The notes under the pieces are model-generated. The model did no database searches. It was not told the origin of the DNA and was given only the letters and a program-made list of their open reading frames with translations. Of a stretch of 38,955 nucleotides of DNA, positions 1-7,915 are shown piece after piece. Numbering within the stretch: the first letter of the stretch is position 1; each line of letters starts with the position of its first letter. The DNA comes from Sphingopyxis sp. (GTDB lineage: Bacteria; Pseudomonadota; Alphaproteobacteria; Sphingomonadales; Sphingomonadaceae). The stretch lies in NCBI RefSeq assembly GCF_025869345.1, contig NZ_JAOZVW010000097.1, positions 1-38,955 on the forward strand, in the 5' to 3' direction. A program made the position numbers and the translations under genes.

Positions 1-1399
1 GGCGAGCGACGCCGTGGCCGCAACCCCGGAGGTTCACGCGGCGCTCGCAGGGCCCCCTCGGCTTCGCTCGGGGAAGCGGGTGGATTCGGACGCTCCGCCA
101 TTTTCTCTGAGCGTCACCGAAGCCGTCGACGCCCTCTCCGCCGCGACCCGCAGCGACGCGCCCGCGATCCTCGCGTCGCTGCTCGACCGGCTCGACGCCG
201 ACGGGCGTTATGCGCTGCTCAAGCTCGCGCTCGGCGGGATGCGCGTCGGGGTGTCGGCGCGGCTCGCGAAGCAGGCGTTTGCACAGGCGTTTGCGGTGCC
301 CGTCGACGATGTCGAGGAGCTGTGGCACGCGATCCCGCCGCCCTATGCGCCGCTCTTCGCGTGGGGCGAGGGGAGGGCGCCGCGGCCCGATCTTGCCGAC
401 GTCGCTTTCTTCCGCCCCTTCATGCTCGCGCACCCGCTGGAGGATCGGGCGTTGGAAGGGGAAGCGATCGACTTTGACACCTTTGCAGCCGAATGGAAAT
501 GGGACGGCATCCGCGTCCAGATCGTGCGGGGTGGCGGCGAGACGCGTATCTACAGCCGCGGCGGCGAAGAGATCAGCGCTGCCTTTCCCGAACTGGTCGC
601 GGCCTTCGATCAGGATGCGGTGATCGACGGCGAACTGCTCGTGCGCGGCGAGGTGCAGGGGGGCGAAGCCGCGAGCTTCAACGCGCTGCAACAGCGGCTC
701 GGACGCAAGACGGTCTCGAAGAAGATGCTCGCCGACTGTCCGGCCTTCGTGCGCGTCTATGACCTGCTCGCCGTCGACGGCAATGACCTGCGCGGCCTGC
801 CGTGGAGCGAGCGGCGGCGGCAGTTGGAGGCGTTCGTGCCGCGCCTCGCCGACAGCCATTTCGACCTGTCGCAGGTGATCGAGGCGCGCGATTTCGATCA
901 TCTGGCCGAGCTTCGCGCCGGCGCGCGCGATGCTGCGATCGAGGGGGTGATGCTGAAGCGGCGCGATGCGCCTTATGTGGCGGGCCGCCGCGCCGGGCTC
1001 TGGTACAAGTGGAAGCGCGACCCGCTCGTCGCCGATTGCGTGATGATGTATGCGCAGCGCGGCAACGGGCGGCGCGCCAGCTTCTATTCCGACTATACCT
1101 TCGGCTGCTGGAGCGACGCGGGCGAATTGCTGCCGGTGGGCAAGGCCTATTCGGGCTTCACCGACGAGGAGCTGAAATGGCTCGACAAATTCGTGCGCGA
1201 CCACACGCTGAACCGCTTCGGCCCGGTGCGCGAGGTCGAGAAGTCGCTCGTGCTCGAAGTCGCCTTCGATTCGATCCATGCGTCGAAGCGCCACAAGTCC
1301 GGGCTGGCGATGCGCTTCCCGCGCATCGCGCGCATCCGCCGCGACAAGCCCGCCGAAGAGGCCGACCGGATCGCGGCGCTGCGCGCGATGGTGACCTGA
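1..1399 (+). CDS. ATP-dependent DNA ligase (5' truncated by window edge)
   Basis: Joins DNA nicks through an enzyme-AMP intermediate. The reading frame is open to the first base of the window, so the GTG at 14 is probably internal and the true start lies upstream. Visible ligase motifs: the adenylation motif I KWDGIR with its lysine, ELLVRGE downstream, EGVMLKR, and WYKWKRDP near the motif V position, then an OB-fold region ending in MRFPRIARIRRDK. The N-terminal alpha-helical domain is partly present (LLDRLDADGRYALLKLALGG). Family knowledge: this resembles the roughly 530-residue ligase that travels with an exonuclease, a DEXH helicase and a phosphoesterase in a ligase-associated repair cluster; those partners would lie upstream, outside the window. 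An unusual short stretch (GPPRLRSGKRVDSD) precedes the conserved SVTEAVDAL segment. The ligase call is firm; the subtype is likely. Confidence 0.9.
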   Translation, partial: ASDAVAATPEVHAALAGPPRLRSGKRVDSDAPPFSLSVTEAVDALSAATRSDAPAILASLLDRLDADGRYALLKLALGGMRVGVSARLAKQAFAQAFAVPVDDVEELWHAIPPPYAPLFAWGEGRAPRPDLADVAFFRPFMLAHPLEDRALEGEAIDFDTFAAEWKWDGIRVQIVRGGGETRIYSRGGEEISAAFPELVAAFDQDAVIDGELLVRGEVQGGEAASFNALQQRLGRKTVSKKMLADCPAFVRVYDLLAVDGNDLRGLPWSERRRQLEAFVPRLADSHFDLSQVIEARDFDHLAELRAGARDAAIEGVMLKRRDAPYVAGRRAGLWYKWKRDPLVADCVMMYAQRGNGRRASFYSDYTFGCWSDAGELLPVGKAYSGFTDEELKWLDKFVRDHTLNRFGPVREVEKSLVLEVAFDSIHASKRHKSGLAMRFPRIARIRRDKPAEEADRIAALRAMVT

Positions 1400-1497
1400 G
1401 TTGAGGGCAGGGAAGGAAAAATTGCCCGCGCAGGGCTTGCAACCATCCGGCGAAGCGCCGAATTAAGGGCCTATCCAATCAGAAAATGGAGACTGCC

Positions 1498-2112
1498 ATG
1501 ACGATCGCTTTCCCGCCGCTGCCCTATGCCGAGGACGCGCTGGCGCCGCATATTTCGGCCGACACGCTCGCGACCCATCATGGCAAGCACCACAAAGCCT
1601 ATGTCGACAAGACCAACGCCGCGATCGAGGGCACCGAGCTTGCCGGCAAGAGCCTCGAGGAAATCATCCACCACGCCGAAGGCGCGGGCAACAAGGGGCT
1701 GTTCAACAACAGCGCCCAGTCGTGGAACCACGCCTTCTACTGGAACAGCCTGTCGCCGAAGAAGAGCGCGCCCGCGGGCGATCTCGCCGCGGCGATCGAC
1801 CGCGATTTCGGTTCGCTGGACGACCTCAAGAAGAAGCTGAAGGACACCGCGGTCAACCATTTCGCGTCGGGCTGGGCCTGGCTCGTCGCTAGGGACGGCA
1901 AGCTGTCGGTCACCGACACGCACGACGCCGGCACCGAAGTCACCGCGGGGATCAAGCCGTTGCTGGTGATCGACGTGTGGGAGCATGCCTATTACATCGA
2001 CCGCAAGAATCTGCGCCCGGCCTATGTCGACGCGGTGGTCGACGAGCTGCTGAACTGGAACTTCGCCGCCGAGAATCTCGCGCGCGACGGCGCCTGGACC
2101 TATCCGGGCTGA
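1498..2112 (+). CDS. sodB: Superoxide dismutase, iron type
   Basis: Converts superoxide to hydrogen peroxide and oxygen in the cytoplasm. The 204-residue product has family length and carries the metal ligands His27 (in HHGKHH), His78 (SWNHAFYW), Asp159 and His163 (DVWEHAYY). Gln74 in SAQSW sits where iron enzymes carry their active-site glutamine, which favours iron over manganese. An ATG at 1486 is also in frame, but the GGAG at 1488-1491 is well spaced for the ATG at 1498, and the protein from there begins MTIAFPPLPY, matching the family N-terminus. It appears to be transcribed alone, 98 bases after the ligase, and is followed by a family-A repeat. Metal specificity is an inference from residues. 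Confidence 0.95.
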   Translation: MTIAFPPLPYAEDALAPHISADTLATHHGKHHKAYVDKTNAAIEGTELAGKSLEEIIHHAEGAGNKGLFNNSAQSWNHAFYWNSLSPKKSAPAGDLAAAIDRDFGSLDDLKKKLKDTAVNHFASGWAWLVARDGKLSVTDTHDAGTEVTAGIKPLLVIDVWEHAYYIDRKNLRPAYVDAVVDELLNWNFAAENLARDGAWTYPG

Positions 2113-2144
2113 CGGTACTTCGCCGTCATCAGAGTTAAAGAGCG

Positions 2145-2230
2145 CGTGTCCCCGCGAAGGCGGGGACCCATCTCCGGTCGGTTCGAGACGGCACCGGCAG
2201 AAGATGGGCTCCCGCCTTCGCGGGAGCACG
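2145..2230. repeat. Family A inverted repeat, copy A1
   Basis: Full copy with arms CGTGTCCCCGCGAAGGCGGG and CCCGCCTTCGCGGGAGCACG around a spacer that contains a second imperfect pair (CCCATCTccGG / gaAGATGGG). Lies between sodB and the serine dehydratase gene. Confidence 0.9.
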
Positions 2231-2302
2231 CGGCTCCATTAATCGGCGATAATCTTTTGCGATGTCCTATCGCCCCGGCGATGCGTCTTATATAGCGCCG
2301 CC

Positions 2303-3682
2303 ATGACGATCAGCCTCTTCGAACTCTTCAAAATCGGTGTCGGACCTTCGAGCTCGCATACCGTCGGCCCGATGGTCGCGGCGCGCCGCTTCGCCGTCTG
2401 GCTCGATGAGCATGACCTGCTCACGAAAACCGCGCATGTCGAGGCCGACCTCTACGGCTCGCTCGCGCTGACTGGCAAGGGGCACGCCGCCGACACCGCG
2501 GTCGTCGCGGGGCTCGCCGGCGAAATCCCGGCCTCGACCAGCTTTGCCGCGATCAAGGCGCATTGGGACCGCGCGACGAGCGAGGGCTTCCTCTATCTGC
2601 TCGGTCGCCAGCGCGTCCGGTTCCAGCCGGAAAGCGACCTGCATTTCCAGATGAAGCAGCGCCAGCCCTTCCACAGCAATGCGCTCAGCTTCACCGCGCG
2701 CGGCGGCGACGGGGAAATCCTGGCGAAGCGCATGTATTTCTCGATCGGCGGCGGCTTCGTCGTCGACGAGGACGAGGCGGGGCGCAACAGCCGCGGCGCC
2801 GAGGATGAGGTGGAACTGCCCTTTCCCTTCACCTCGGGCGCCGATCTGATGGCGATGGGCGCCGCGTCGGGGAAGAGCTTTGCCGAGATGATGCTCGACA
2901 ATGAACTCGTCCACCGCAGCCTTGCCGAGGTCGAGGCGGGGCTCGACGCAATCGCCGCGGCGATGGACGGTTCGATCGACGCGGGCTGTGCGAGCACCGG
3001 CGTCCTCCCCGGCGGGCTCAAGGTCAAGCGCCGCGCGCCGCAGATCGCCGCCGACATCCGTGAACGGCACGAGGCGAACCTGTCCGATCCGATGGCGATG
3101 ATGGACTGGATCAACCTGTGGGCGATGGCGGTGAACGAGGAAAATGCCGCGGGCGGCAAGGTCGTCACCGCGCCCACCAACGGCGCGGCGGGGATCATCC
3201 CGGCGGTGATCCGCTATTACCGGCGCAGCTATCGCGGCGACGCGAAGGGCGTGCGCACCTTCCTGCTCGCCGCGGCCGCGGTGGGCGCGCTCTACAAGCG
3301 CAACGCCAGCATCTCGGGCGCCGAGGTCGGCTGCCAGGGCGAGGTCGGCGTCGCCTGTTCGATGGCGGCGGCGGGGCTGACCGCCGCGCTCGGCGGCACC
3401 AACGCGCAGGTCGAAAATGCCGCCGAGATCGGCATGGAGCATAACCTCGGCCTCACCTGCGACCCGATCGGCGGGCTGGTGCAGATCCCGTGCATCGAGC
3501 GCAACGCGATGGGCGCGATCAAGGCGATCGACGCCAGTCGCATCGCGATGATCGGCGACGGCACGCATGTCGTCAGCCTCGACACCGTGATCGCGACGAT
3601 GCTGCAGACGGGCCGCGACATGCGGGATAAGTATAAGGAAACGTCGAAGGGCGGGCTGGCGGTTAGTGTGGTGGAATGTTGA
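2303..3682 (+). CDS. sdaA: L-serine ammonia-lyase (iron-sulfur L-serine dehydratase)
   Basis: Deaminates L-serine to pyruvate and ammonia using a 4Fe-4S cluster. The 459-residue product is the single-chain form with both domains fused. The N-terminus has the typical [16 protein letters not shown]. The C-terminal alpha domain has the cluster-binding cysteines in the expected contexts: [24 protein letters not shown] (a 20-residue block at most) and [14 protein letters not shown]. Conserved [10 protein letters not shown] is also present. It starts at ATG 2303, ten bases after a TATATAG stretch, so the leader may be very short. It stands alone between repeats A1 and B1. Family length and all key residues are intact. 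Confidence 0.95.
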   Translation: MTISLFELFKIGVGPSSSHTVGPMVAARRFAVWLDEHDLLTKTAHVEADLYGSLALTGKGHAADTAVVAGLAGEIPASTSFAAIKAHWDRATSEGFLYLLGRQRVRFQPESDLHFQMKQRQPFHSNALSFTARGGDGEILAKRMYFSIGGGFVVDEDEAGRNSRGAEDEVELPFPFTSGADLMAMGAASGKSFAEMMLDNELVHRSLAEVEAGLDAIAAAMDGSIDAGCASTGVLPGGLKVKRRAPQIAADIRERHEANLSDPMAMMDWINLWAMAVNEENAAGGKVVTAPTNGAAGIIPAVIRYYRRSYRGDAKGVRTFLLAAAAVGALYKRNASISGAEVGCQGEVGVACSMAAAGLTAALGGTNAQVENAAEIGMEHNLGLTCDPIGGLVQIPCIERNAMGAIKAIDASRIAMIGDGTHVVSLDTVIATMLQTGRDMRDKYKETSKGGLAVSVVEC

Positions 3683-3701
3683 GGGGCTACGCTTCTTTCA
3701 T

Positions 3702-3779
3702 CGTCACCCCGGACTTGATCCGGGGTCCATTCGCGCCAGCGCCGGAATAATGGATCCCGGATCAAGTCCGGGATGACGG
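3702..3779. repeat. Family B inverted repeat, copy B1
   Basis: Arms CGTCACCCCGGACTTGATCC and GGATCAAGTCCGGGATGACG around a short spacer. Follows the serine dehydratase stop. The ATGACG of its right arm creates a spurious start codon at 3773. Confidence 0.9.
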
Positions 3780-3829
3780 AGGGAAAAATAGTCGATTGCA
3801 ACGTCGGCGACTCCAAGCATAATTGGCCA

Positions 3830-4114
3830 ATGCGTTACTTCTGGCTTGCTACTGCAATCGTTCTTCTCATCGTAATGGTGAACTTCAACGCGGTAGGTGC
3901 GACCTTGAAGGTCACAATTATGCTCGCTGGCAGTATTTTCTTTGGACATTATCTTTGGGTGGGCTTCCGCACGGAAACAATGGAGGCACCAGGCGTCGGC
4001 TATCTGGCGGGGCATCGAACAGAAAACCCTATTCTCTTCTGGTTCTGCGCCACATTCAACGCGATCATGCTCATTCTCACGATCGTAGTCGCGGCAAAGC
4101 TGGCCGGCCTATAG
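3830..4114 (+). CDS. Small hypothetical membrane protein
   Basis: Unrecognised 94-residue protein. It begins MRYFWLATAIVLLIVMV, a strong first membrane segment (about residues 4-20), then a second hydrophobic stretch (about 28-45, LKVTIMLAGSIFFGHYLWV) and a third at the C-terminus (about 70-92, FWFCATFNAIMLILTIVVA), so about three membrane segments. An in-frame ATG at 3773 lies inside repeat B1 and is probably not used. The DNA is visibly less GC-rich than its neighbours, with codons such as AAT, TTT and ATT that are rare nearby. Together with the regulator remnant downstream, this suggests an acquired or decaying segment. No function is proposed. The hydrophobic pattern argues it is a real gene; expression is uncertain. 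Confidence 0.55.
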   Translation: MRYFWLATAIVLLIVMVNFNAVGATLKVTIMLAGSIFFGHYLWVGFRTETMEAPGVGYLAGHRTENPILFWFCATFNAIMLILTIVVAAKLAGL

Positions 4115-4121
4115 TTCGGCC

Positions 4122-4284
4122 CTAAGCGGCCCCACTCCGCCGTAACGCCCCCGGCAATTCCTCGCGCAGCTTGTCGATCAGGATCGCACCTTCGGCAGCA
4201 GATGGCGCCGCTGCGGATAGACCGCCCATATTGGTTCCTCCTGCGGGCGCAGCGGGTCGAGGAGCGAGGCGAGCGCAACTCTAT
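4122..4284 (-). pseudogene. Remnant of a LysR-family transcriptional regulator (C-terminal end)
   Basis: Read on the minus strand from about 4284, one frame gives VALASLLDPLRPQEEPIWAV then YPQRRHLLPKVRS and a stop. Shifting frame near 4181-4188 continues ILIDKLREELPGALRRSGAA to the stop at 4122-4124. This matches the usual end of LysR effector domains (a YP.RRHLPPKVRAFIDFL pattern). The remnant is therefore both frameshifted and missing everything upstream: the coding signal ends where repeat B2 begins at 4290. The family assignment rests on this C-terminal motif only. Confidence 0.6.
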
Positions 4285-4289
4285 TTCAT

Positions 4290-4366
4290 CGTCATCCCGG
4301 ACTTGATCCGGGATCCATTGGTCCGGCGCTGGTTTGAATGGACCCCGGATCAAGTCCGGGGTGACG
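4290..4366. repeat. Family B inverted repeat, copy B2
   Basis: Arms CGTCATCCCGGACTTGATCC and GGATCAAGTCCGGGGTGACG. It abuts the 5' break of the LysR remnant. Confidence 0.9.
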
Positions 4367-4405
4367 AAAGGGAGGGGGGTGAGAGGCGCACGACCTTTCC
4401 ATTCT

Positions 4406-4681
4406 CGTCACCCTTAACTTGTTTCAGGGTCCATGGTCTGTCCTGTCCTTCAGCGCCGCGCTTTTTGTTTCGCACAAAGCCACAAAGCCACGAAGACGTC
4501 GCGCCGCCCGCGGAACTACATTCCTTTGCGACCGTGCGGCCAGCCGCACCGTTTATGGCGAATGAACCTGTCGGCCCAAGGCTTCTTCTTCGTGGCTTTG
4601 TGGCTTTGTGCGAAAAACAACTGGCGCCGTGCTGGCGGGATAGCGCCGGGCCATAGATGCTGAAACAAGTTCAGGGTGACG
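4406..4681. repeat. Family G inverted repeat, interrupted by an inner repeat
   Basis: Left arm at 4406-4436 (begins CGTCACCCTTAACTTGTTTC) and right arm at 4651-4681 (complement begins CGTCACCCTGAACTTGTTTC). The 31-base arms differ at 4 positions. The arms are about 214 bases apart because a second inverted repeat lies between them. This element fills most of the 693-base gene-free stretch 4115-4807; the rest holds the LysR remnant, B2 and the frmA upstream region, which has a TTGTCA at 4727-4732 as a possible -35 and a short palindrome CATAGCTATG at 4731-4740. Confidence 0.8.
4471..4612. repeat. Family H inverted repeat nested inside G
   Basis: Perfect 25-base arms at 4471-4495 and 4588-4612. 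Each contains CACAAAGC in tandem (CACAAAGCCACAAAGCCAC). The spacer of about 92 bases carries no gene. No transposase is encoded. Confidence 0.85.
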
Positions 4682-4807
4682 AATTGAGATGTGTCTCGCT
4701 ATCGCCATCGCGAACCCGTGATAGCGTTGTCATAGCTATGCAGTCGCTCGCATCTTGCATTGCCGCCGCGTTTGCCTGATTGGGAGCGCCGAGAAGGAGA
4801 CCCGCCC

Positions 4808-5920
4808 ATGAAGACCCGCGCCGCCGTTGCGTTCGAAGCGAAGAAGCCGCTGGAGATCGTCGAACTCGACCTCGAAGGCCCGAAGGCGGGCGAGGTGCTG
4901 GTCGAGATCATGGCGACGGGCATCTGCCACACCGATGCCTATACGCTCGATGGCTTCGACAGCGAGGGTATCTTCCCGAGCGTGCTGGGGCATGAGGGCG
5001 CGGGCGTGGTGCGCGAGGTCGGTGCGGGCGTCACCAGCGTGAAGGCGGGCGACCATGTGATCCCGCTCTACACCCCCGAATGCCGCCAGTGCAAAAGCTG
5101 CCTCAGCGGCAAGACCAACCTCTGCACCGCGATCCGCGCGACGCAGGGCAAGGGGTTGATGCCCGACGGCACGACGCGCTTTTCATACAAGGGCCAGCCG
5201 ATCTTCCACTATATGGGCTGCTCGACCTTCTCCAACTTCACCGTGCTGCCCGAGATTGCGGTCGCGAAGATCCGCGAGGACGCGCCGTTCCAGTCGAGCT
5301 GCTATATCGGCTGCGGCGTGACCACCGGGGTCGGCGCGGTGATCAACACCGCCAAGGTGCAGGTCGGCGACAATGTCGTCGTCTTCGGGCTCGGCGGCAT
5401 CGGGCTCAACGTCATTCAGGGCGCGCGGCTTGCGGGCGCGAACCGGATCATCGGCGTCGACATCAACCCCGATCGCGAGGAATGGGGCCGCAAGTTCGGC
5501 ATGACCGACTTCCTCAACTCGAAGGGCATGAGCCGCGAGGATGTCGTCGCGGCGATCGTCCAGATGACCGACGGGGGCGCCGATTACACCTTCGATGCGA
5601 CGGGCAATACCGAAGTGATGCGCACCGCATTGGAGGCCTGCCACCGCGGCTGGGGCACCTCGATCATCATCGGCGTCGCCGAGGCGGGCAAGGAGATTGC
5701 GACGCGTCCCTTTCAGTTGGTCACCGGACGCAACTGGCGCGGCACCGCGTTCGGCGGCGCCAAGGGGCGCACCGACGTGCCGAAGATCGTCGACATGTAT
5801 ATGCAGGGCAAGATCGAGATCGACCCGATGATCACCCACGTCATGGGGCTGGAGGAGATCAACAAGGGCTTCGACCTGATGCACGCGGGGGAAAGCATCC
5901 GTAGCGTCGTGGTTTATTGA
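4808..5920 (+). CDS. frmA: S-(hydroxymethyl)glutathione dehydrogenase / class III alcohol dehydrogenase
   Basis: Oxidises S-hydroxymethylglutathione, formed from formaldehyde and glutathione, to S-formylglutathione with NAD. The 370-residue product has family length. Catalytic zinc ligands are Cys40 (GICHTDA), His62 (GHEGAG) and the cysteine in YIGCGVTTG. The structural zinc loop has Cys92, Cys95, Cys98 and Cys106 (ECRQCKSC...NLC). The dinucleotide-binding motif is [17 protein letters not shown]. The start at ATG 4808 follows GAAGGAG at 4793-4799. The S-formylglutathione hydrolase that acts next is encoded four genes downstream on the same strand, which supports the formaldehyde role. It is also called adhC; the class III enzyme can act as S-nitrosoglutathione reductase. 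Confidence 0.96.
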   Translation: MKTRAAVAFEAKKPLEIVELDLEGPKAGEVLVEIMATGICHTDAYTLDGFDSEGIFPSVLGHEGAGVVREVGAGVTSVKAGDHVIPLYTPECRQCKSCLSGKTNLCTAIRATQGKGLMPDGTTRFSYKGQPIFHYMGCSTFSNFTVLPEIAVAKIREDAPFQSSCYIGCGVTTGVGAVINTAKVQVGDNVVVFGLGGIGLNVIQGARLAGANRIIGVDINPDREEWGRKFGMTDFLNSKGMSREDVVAAIVQMTDGGADYTFDATGNTEVMRTALEACHRGWGTSIIIGVAEAGKEIATRPFQLVTGRNWRGTAFGGAKGRTDVPKIVDMYMQGKIEIDPMITHVMGLEEINKGFDLMHAGESIRSVVVY

Positions 5921-5947
5921 TCTTTTCACCGTTCACTTTATCCGCGT

Positions 5948-6024
5948 CGTCATTGCGAGCGCAGCGAAGCAATCCAGAGTGTGTGTAAACCGCCCTGGAT
6001 TGCTTCGCTGCGCTCGCAATGACG
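5948..6024. repeat. Family C inverted repeat, copy C1
   Basis: Arms CGTCATTGCGAGCGCAGCGA and TCGCTGCGCTCGCAATGACG, with an inner pair AGCAATCCAG / CTGGATTGCT. Lies between frmA and purU, ending 7 bases before the purU ribosome-binding site. Confidence 0.9.
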
Positions 6025-6043
6025 AAATTGCGGGAGGAAGCAT

Positions 6044-6904
6044 TTGACCGGGCCCTATGTCCTGACCTTCAGTTGCGTCGATGCGGTGGGCATCGTGGCC
6101 GCCGTGACCGGGCTGCTCGCGGAGCGCGACGGCTTCATCCTCGACAGTCAGCAATATGCCGACCTCGGGTCGGGCCGCTTCTTCATGCGCGTCGAGTTTC
6201 GCGGCGCGGGGCCGCTCTTTCCGGAGGATTTCGCGGGCGTGCAGGCGGCGTTCGCCCCGGTCATCGCGCGCTTCGCCATGGATGCGCGGCTCAGCGATGG
6301 CGCGGTCAAGCCGCGCTTCGTCATCGCGGTGTCGCAGGGCAGCCATTGCCTCAACGATTTGCTCCACCGCTGGTCGACCGGCAATCTCGCGATCGATATC
6401 GTCGGCGTCGTCTCGAACCACGAGGCGCTGCGGCGCCTGTCGGAGTGGCATGGGGTGCCGTTCCACTATCTGCCGGTGAGCGACGCCAACCGCGCCGAAC
6501 AGGAAGCGGCGATCCTCGACCTGATGGCGCGCGGGCAGGCCGACTATCTGGTGCTCGCGCGCTACATGCAGGTGCTGTCGGCCGATCTCAGCGCGAAGCT
6601 CGCGGGCCGCTGCATCAATATCCATCACAGCTTCCTGCCCGGCTTCAAGGGCGCGAAACCCTATCACCGCGCGCACGAACGCGGGGTGAAGCTGATCGGC
6701 GCGACCGCGCATTTCGTCACCGGCGACCTCGACGAGGGGCCGATCATCGAGCAGGCGGTCGAGCGCGTCGACCATCGCCAGTCGGTCGACGACCTGATCC
6801 GCACCGGCCGCGATATCGAGGCGCAGGTGCTCGCGCGCGCGGTGCGCTGGGTCGCCGAGCAAAGGGTGCTGATCGACGGGCGCAAGACACTGGTCTTCCG
6901 CTAG
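6044..6904 (+). CDS. purU: Formyltetrahydrofolate deformylase
   Basis: Hydrolyses 10-formyltetrahydrofolate to formate and tetrahydrofolate. The 286-residue product (E. coli form 280) has an N-terminal ACT domain (about 3-80, FSCVDAVGIVAAVTGLLAER) and a formyltransferase-fold domain (about 88-286). The catalytic signature NIHHSFLPGFKGAKPYHRAH and a downstream Asp in VTGDLDEGPII are present. The start is most likely TTG 6044: GGGAGGAAG at 6032-6040 is well placed and the ACT domain begins immediately. The next in-frame ATG would delete half of the ACT domain. It lies inside the formaldehyde detoxification cluster, separated from frmA by repeat C1. Sharing a locus suggests a link between formate and one-carbon pools; that is inference. 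Confidence 0.93.
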   Translation: MTGPYVLTFSCVDAVGIVAAVTGLLAERDGFILDSQQYADLGSGRFFMRVEFRGAGPLFPEDFAGVQAAFAPVIARFAMDARLSDGAVKPRFVIAVSQGSHCLNDLLHRWSTGNLAIDIVGVVSNHEALRRLSEWHGVPFHYLPVSDANRAEQEAAILDLMARGQADYLVLARYMQVLSADLSAKLAGRCINIHHSFLPGFKGAKPYHRAHERGVKLIGATAHFVTGDLDEGPIIEQAVERVDHRQSVDDLIRTGRDIEAQVLARAVRWVAEQRVLIDGRKTLVFR

Positions 6905-7025
6905 GATCGGCCGCGGGCTTTCGCGTTCGTCCTTTTCGGGGAATGCGGACCATTATGGCGGCTGGCCCTGATCGGCGCCGCAGGGTAGGTATCGATTCGC
7001 AACCAGAATCAGGAGGAGCGGAAAC

Positions 7026-7403
7026 ATGTATAGTCACAATATGGTCGGGTCGAACGACATGGAGGCGTCGAAGAAATTCTATGACGCGACCTTCCAGGCG
7101 ATCGGCGGCAAGCCGGGGATTCAGGACGAGAAGGGCCGGCTCATCTATATGCACAATGGCGGGCTGTTCCTGGTGACCGCGCCGATCGACGGCCAGCCGG
7201 CGACCGCAGGCAACGGCTGCACCATCGGCATCGCGATGGCGAACCCCGAACAGGCCGACGCGTGGCACGCGGCGGGCGTCGAAGCCGGCGGCACCGCGAT
7301 CGAAGACCCGCCGGGCGTGCGCGAGGGCAATGGCATGAAGATGTATCTTGCCTATCTGCGCGATCCCGCGGGCAACAAGCTTTGCGCGCTGCACCGGATG
7401 TAA
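7026..7403 (+). CDS. VOC (glyoxalase/dioxygenase) superfamily protein
   Basis: A 125-residue single-domain vicinal-oxygen-chelate protein. It opens with MYSHNMVGSNDMEASKKFYD, the usual first beta-alpha unit, and ends in YLAYLRDPAGNKLCALHR, the usual last strand with DP.GN. The internal repeat (bap-bap) is visible from length and motif spacing. A strong ribosome-binding site AGGAGGAG precedes ATG 7026. The substrate cannot be read from sequence. Its position between purU and S-formylglutathione hydrolase suggests glutathione-linked aldehyde chemistry, but that is inference only. The stop codon overlaps the ribosome-binding site of the next gene, so the two are probably co-translated. Confidence 0.85.
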   Translation: MYSHNMVGSNDMEASKKFYDATFQAIGGKPGIQDEKGRLIYMHNGGLFLVTAPIDGQPATAGNGCTIGIAMANPEQADAWHAAGVEAGGTAIEDPPGVREGNGMKMYLAYLRDPAGNKLCALHRM

Positions 7404-7411
7404 GGACGATC

Positions 7412-7915
7412 ATGCGCGGCGAAGCGGGTTTGATGGCGGACCTCGATGCGCTCGCCATTCCCTTCGCCGCGCATGAGCATGTCGCGGTGTTCACCGTCGC
7501 CGAGAGCGACGGGGTGAACGCCGCGATTCCGGGCGCGCATAGCAAGAATCTGTTCCTGAAGGACACGGCCGGGGCGTTCTGGCTCGTCACCGTGCCGGGC
7601 GAGGCGCGCGTCGACCTGAAGGCGCTGCCCGGCGCGATCGGCAGCAAGCGCGTGAGTTTCGGCAAGGCCGAGGATATGGACCGGCTGCTCGGCATCGCAC
7701 CCGGATCGGTCACGCCGCTCGCCGCGATCAATGCGCCGCCGGGCAGCATCACGATCGTGCTCGACGCGCGGCTGGCGGCGGCCGAGCGGGTGAATGTCCA
7801 TCCGCTTCGCAACACCGCGACCCTCGGGCTTGGCGGTGCAACGATACTCGACCTCTTGCGTCATTGGGGGCATCATCCTCTCGTCGCGCCCATTCCGGTT
7901 CAGGACCCCGCATGA
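7412..7915 (+). CDS. YbaK/ProX-type aminoacyl-tRNA deacylase domain protein
   Basis: A 167-residue protein of the free-standing editing-domain family related to the prolyl-tRNA synthetase INS domain (ProX, YbaK), which removes mischarged amino acids from tRNA. Supporting motifs are HSKNLFLKD near residue 45, LKALPGAIGSKRVSFGKAED (GKAEDM), LLGIAPGSVTPLAAIN and VNVHPLRNTATLGL near the C-terminus. The start ATG 7412 has AAGGA at 7402-7406; an alternative ATG at 7433 is less well served. It overlaps the next gene by four bases (ATGA at 7912-7915), indicating translational coupling with S-formylglutathione hydrolase. The family call is good; the amino-acid specificity is not readable. Confidence 0.88.
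   Translation: MRGEAGLMADLDALAIPFAAHEHVAVFTVAESDGVNAAIPGAHSKNLFLKDTAGAFWLVTVPGEARVDLKALPGAIGSKRVSFGKAEDMDRLLGIAPGSVTPLAAINAPPGSITIVLDARLAAAERVNVHPLRNTATLGLGGATILDLLRHWGHHPLVAPIPVQDPA

Noticed and set aside
1437..1466. TTGCAA (1437) and AATTAA (1461) as a sodB promoter
   Set aside because: The 18-base spacing is acceptable but the -10 match is poor; not strong enough to list.
3773..3829. Upstream ATG for the small membrane protein
   Set aside because: This ATG lies in the right arm of repeat B1 and adds residues unlike a signal or membrane segment; ATG 3830 directly begins the membrane helix.
4171..4656. 161-codon frame across the repeats B2, G and H
   Set aside because: It is made of repeat sequence and shows no protein-like pattern.
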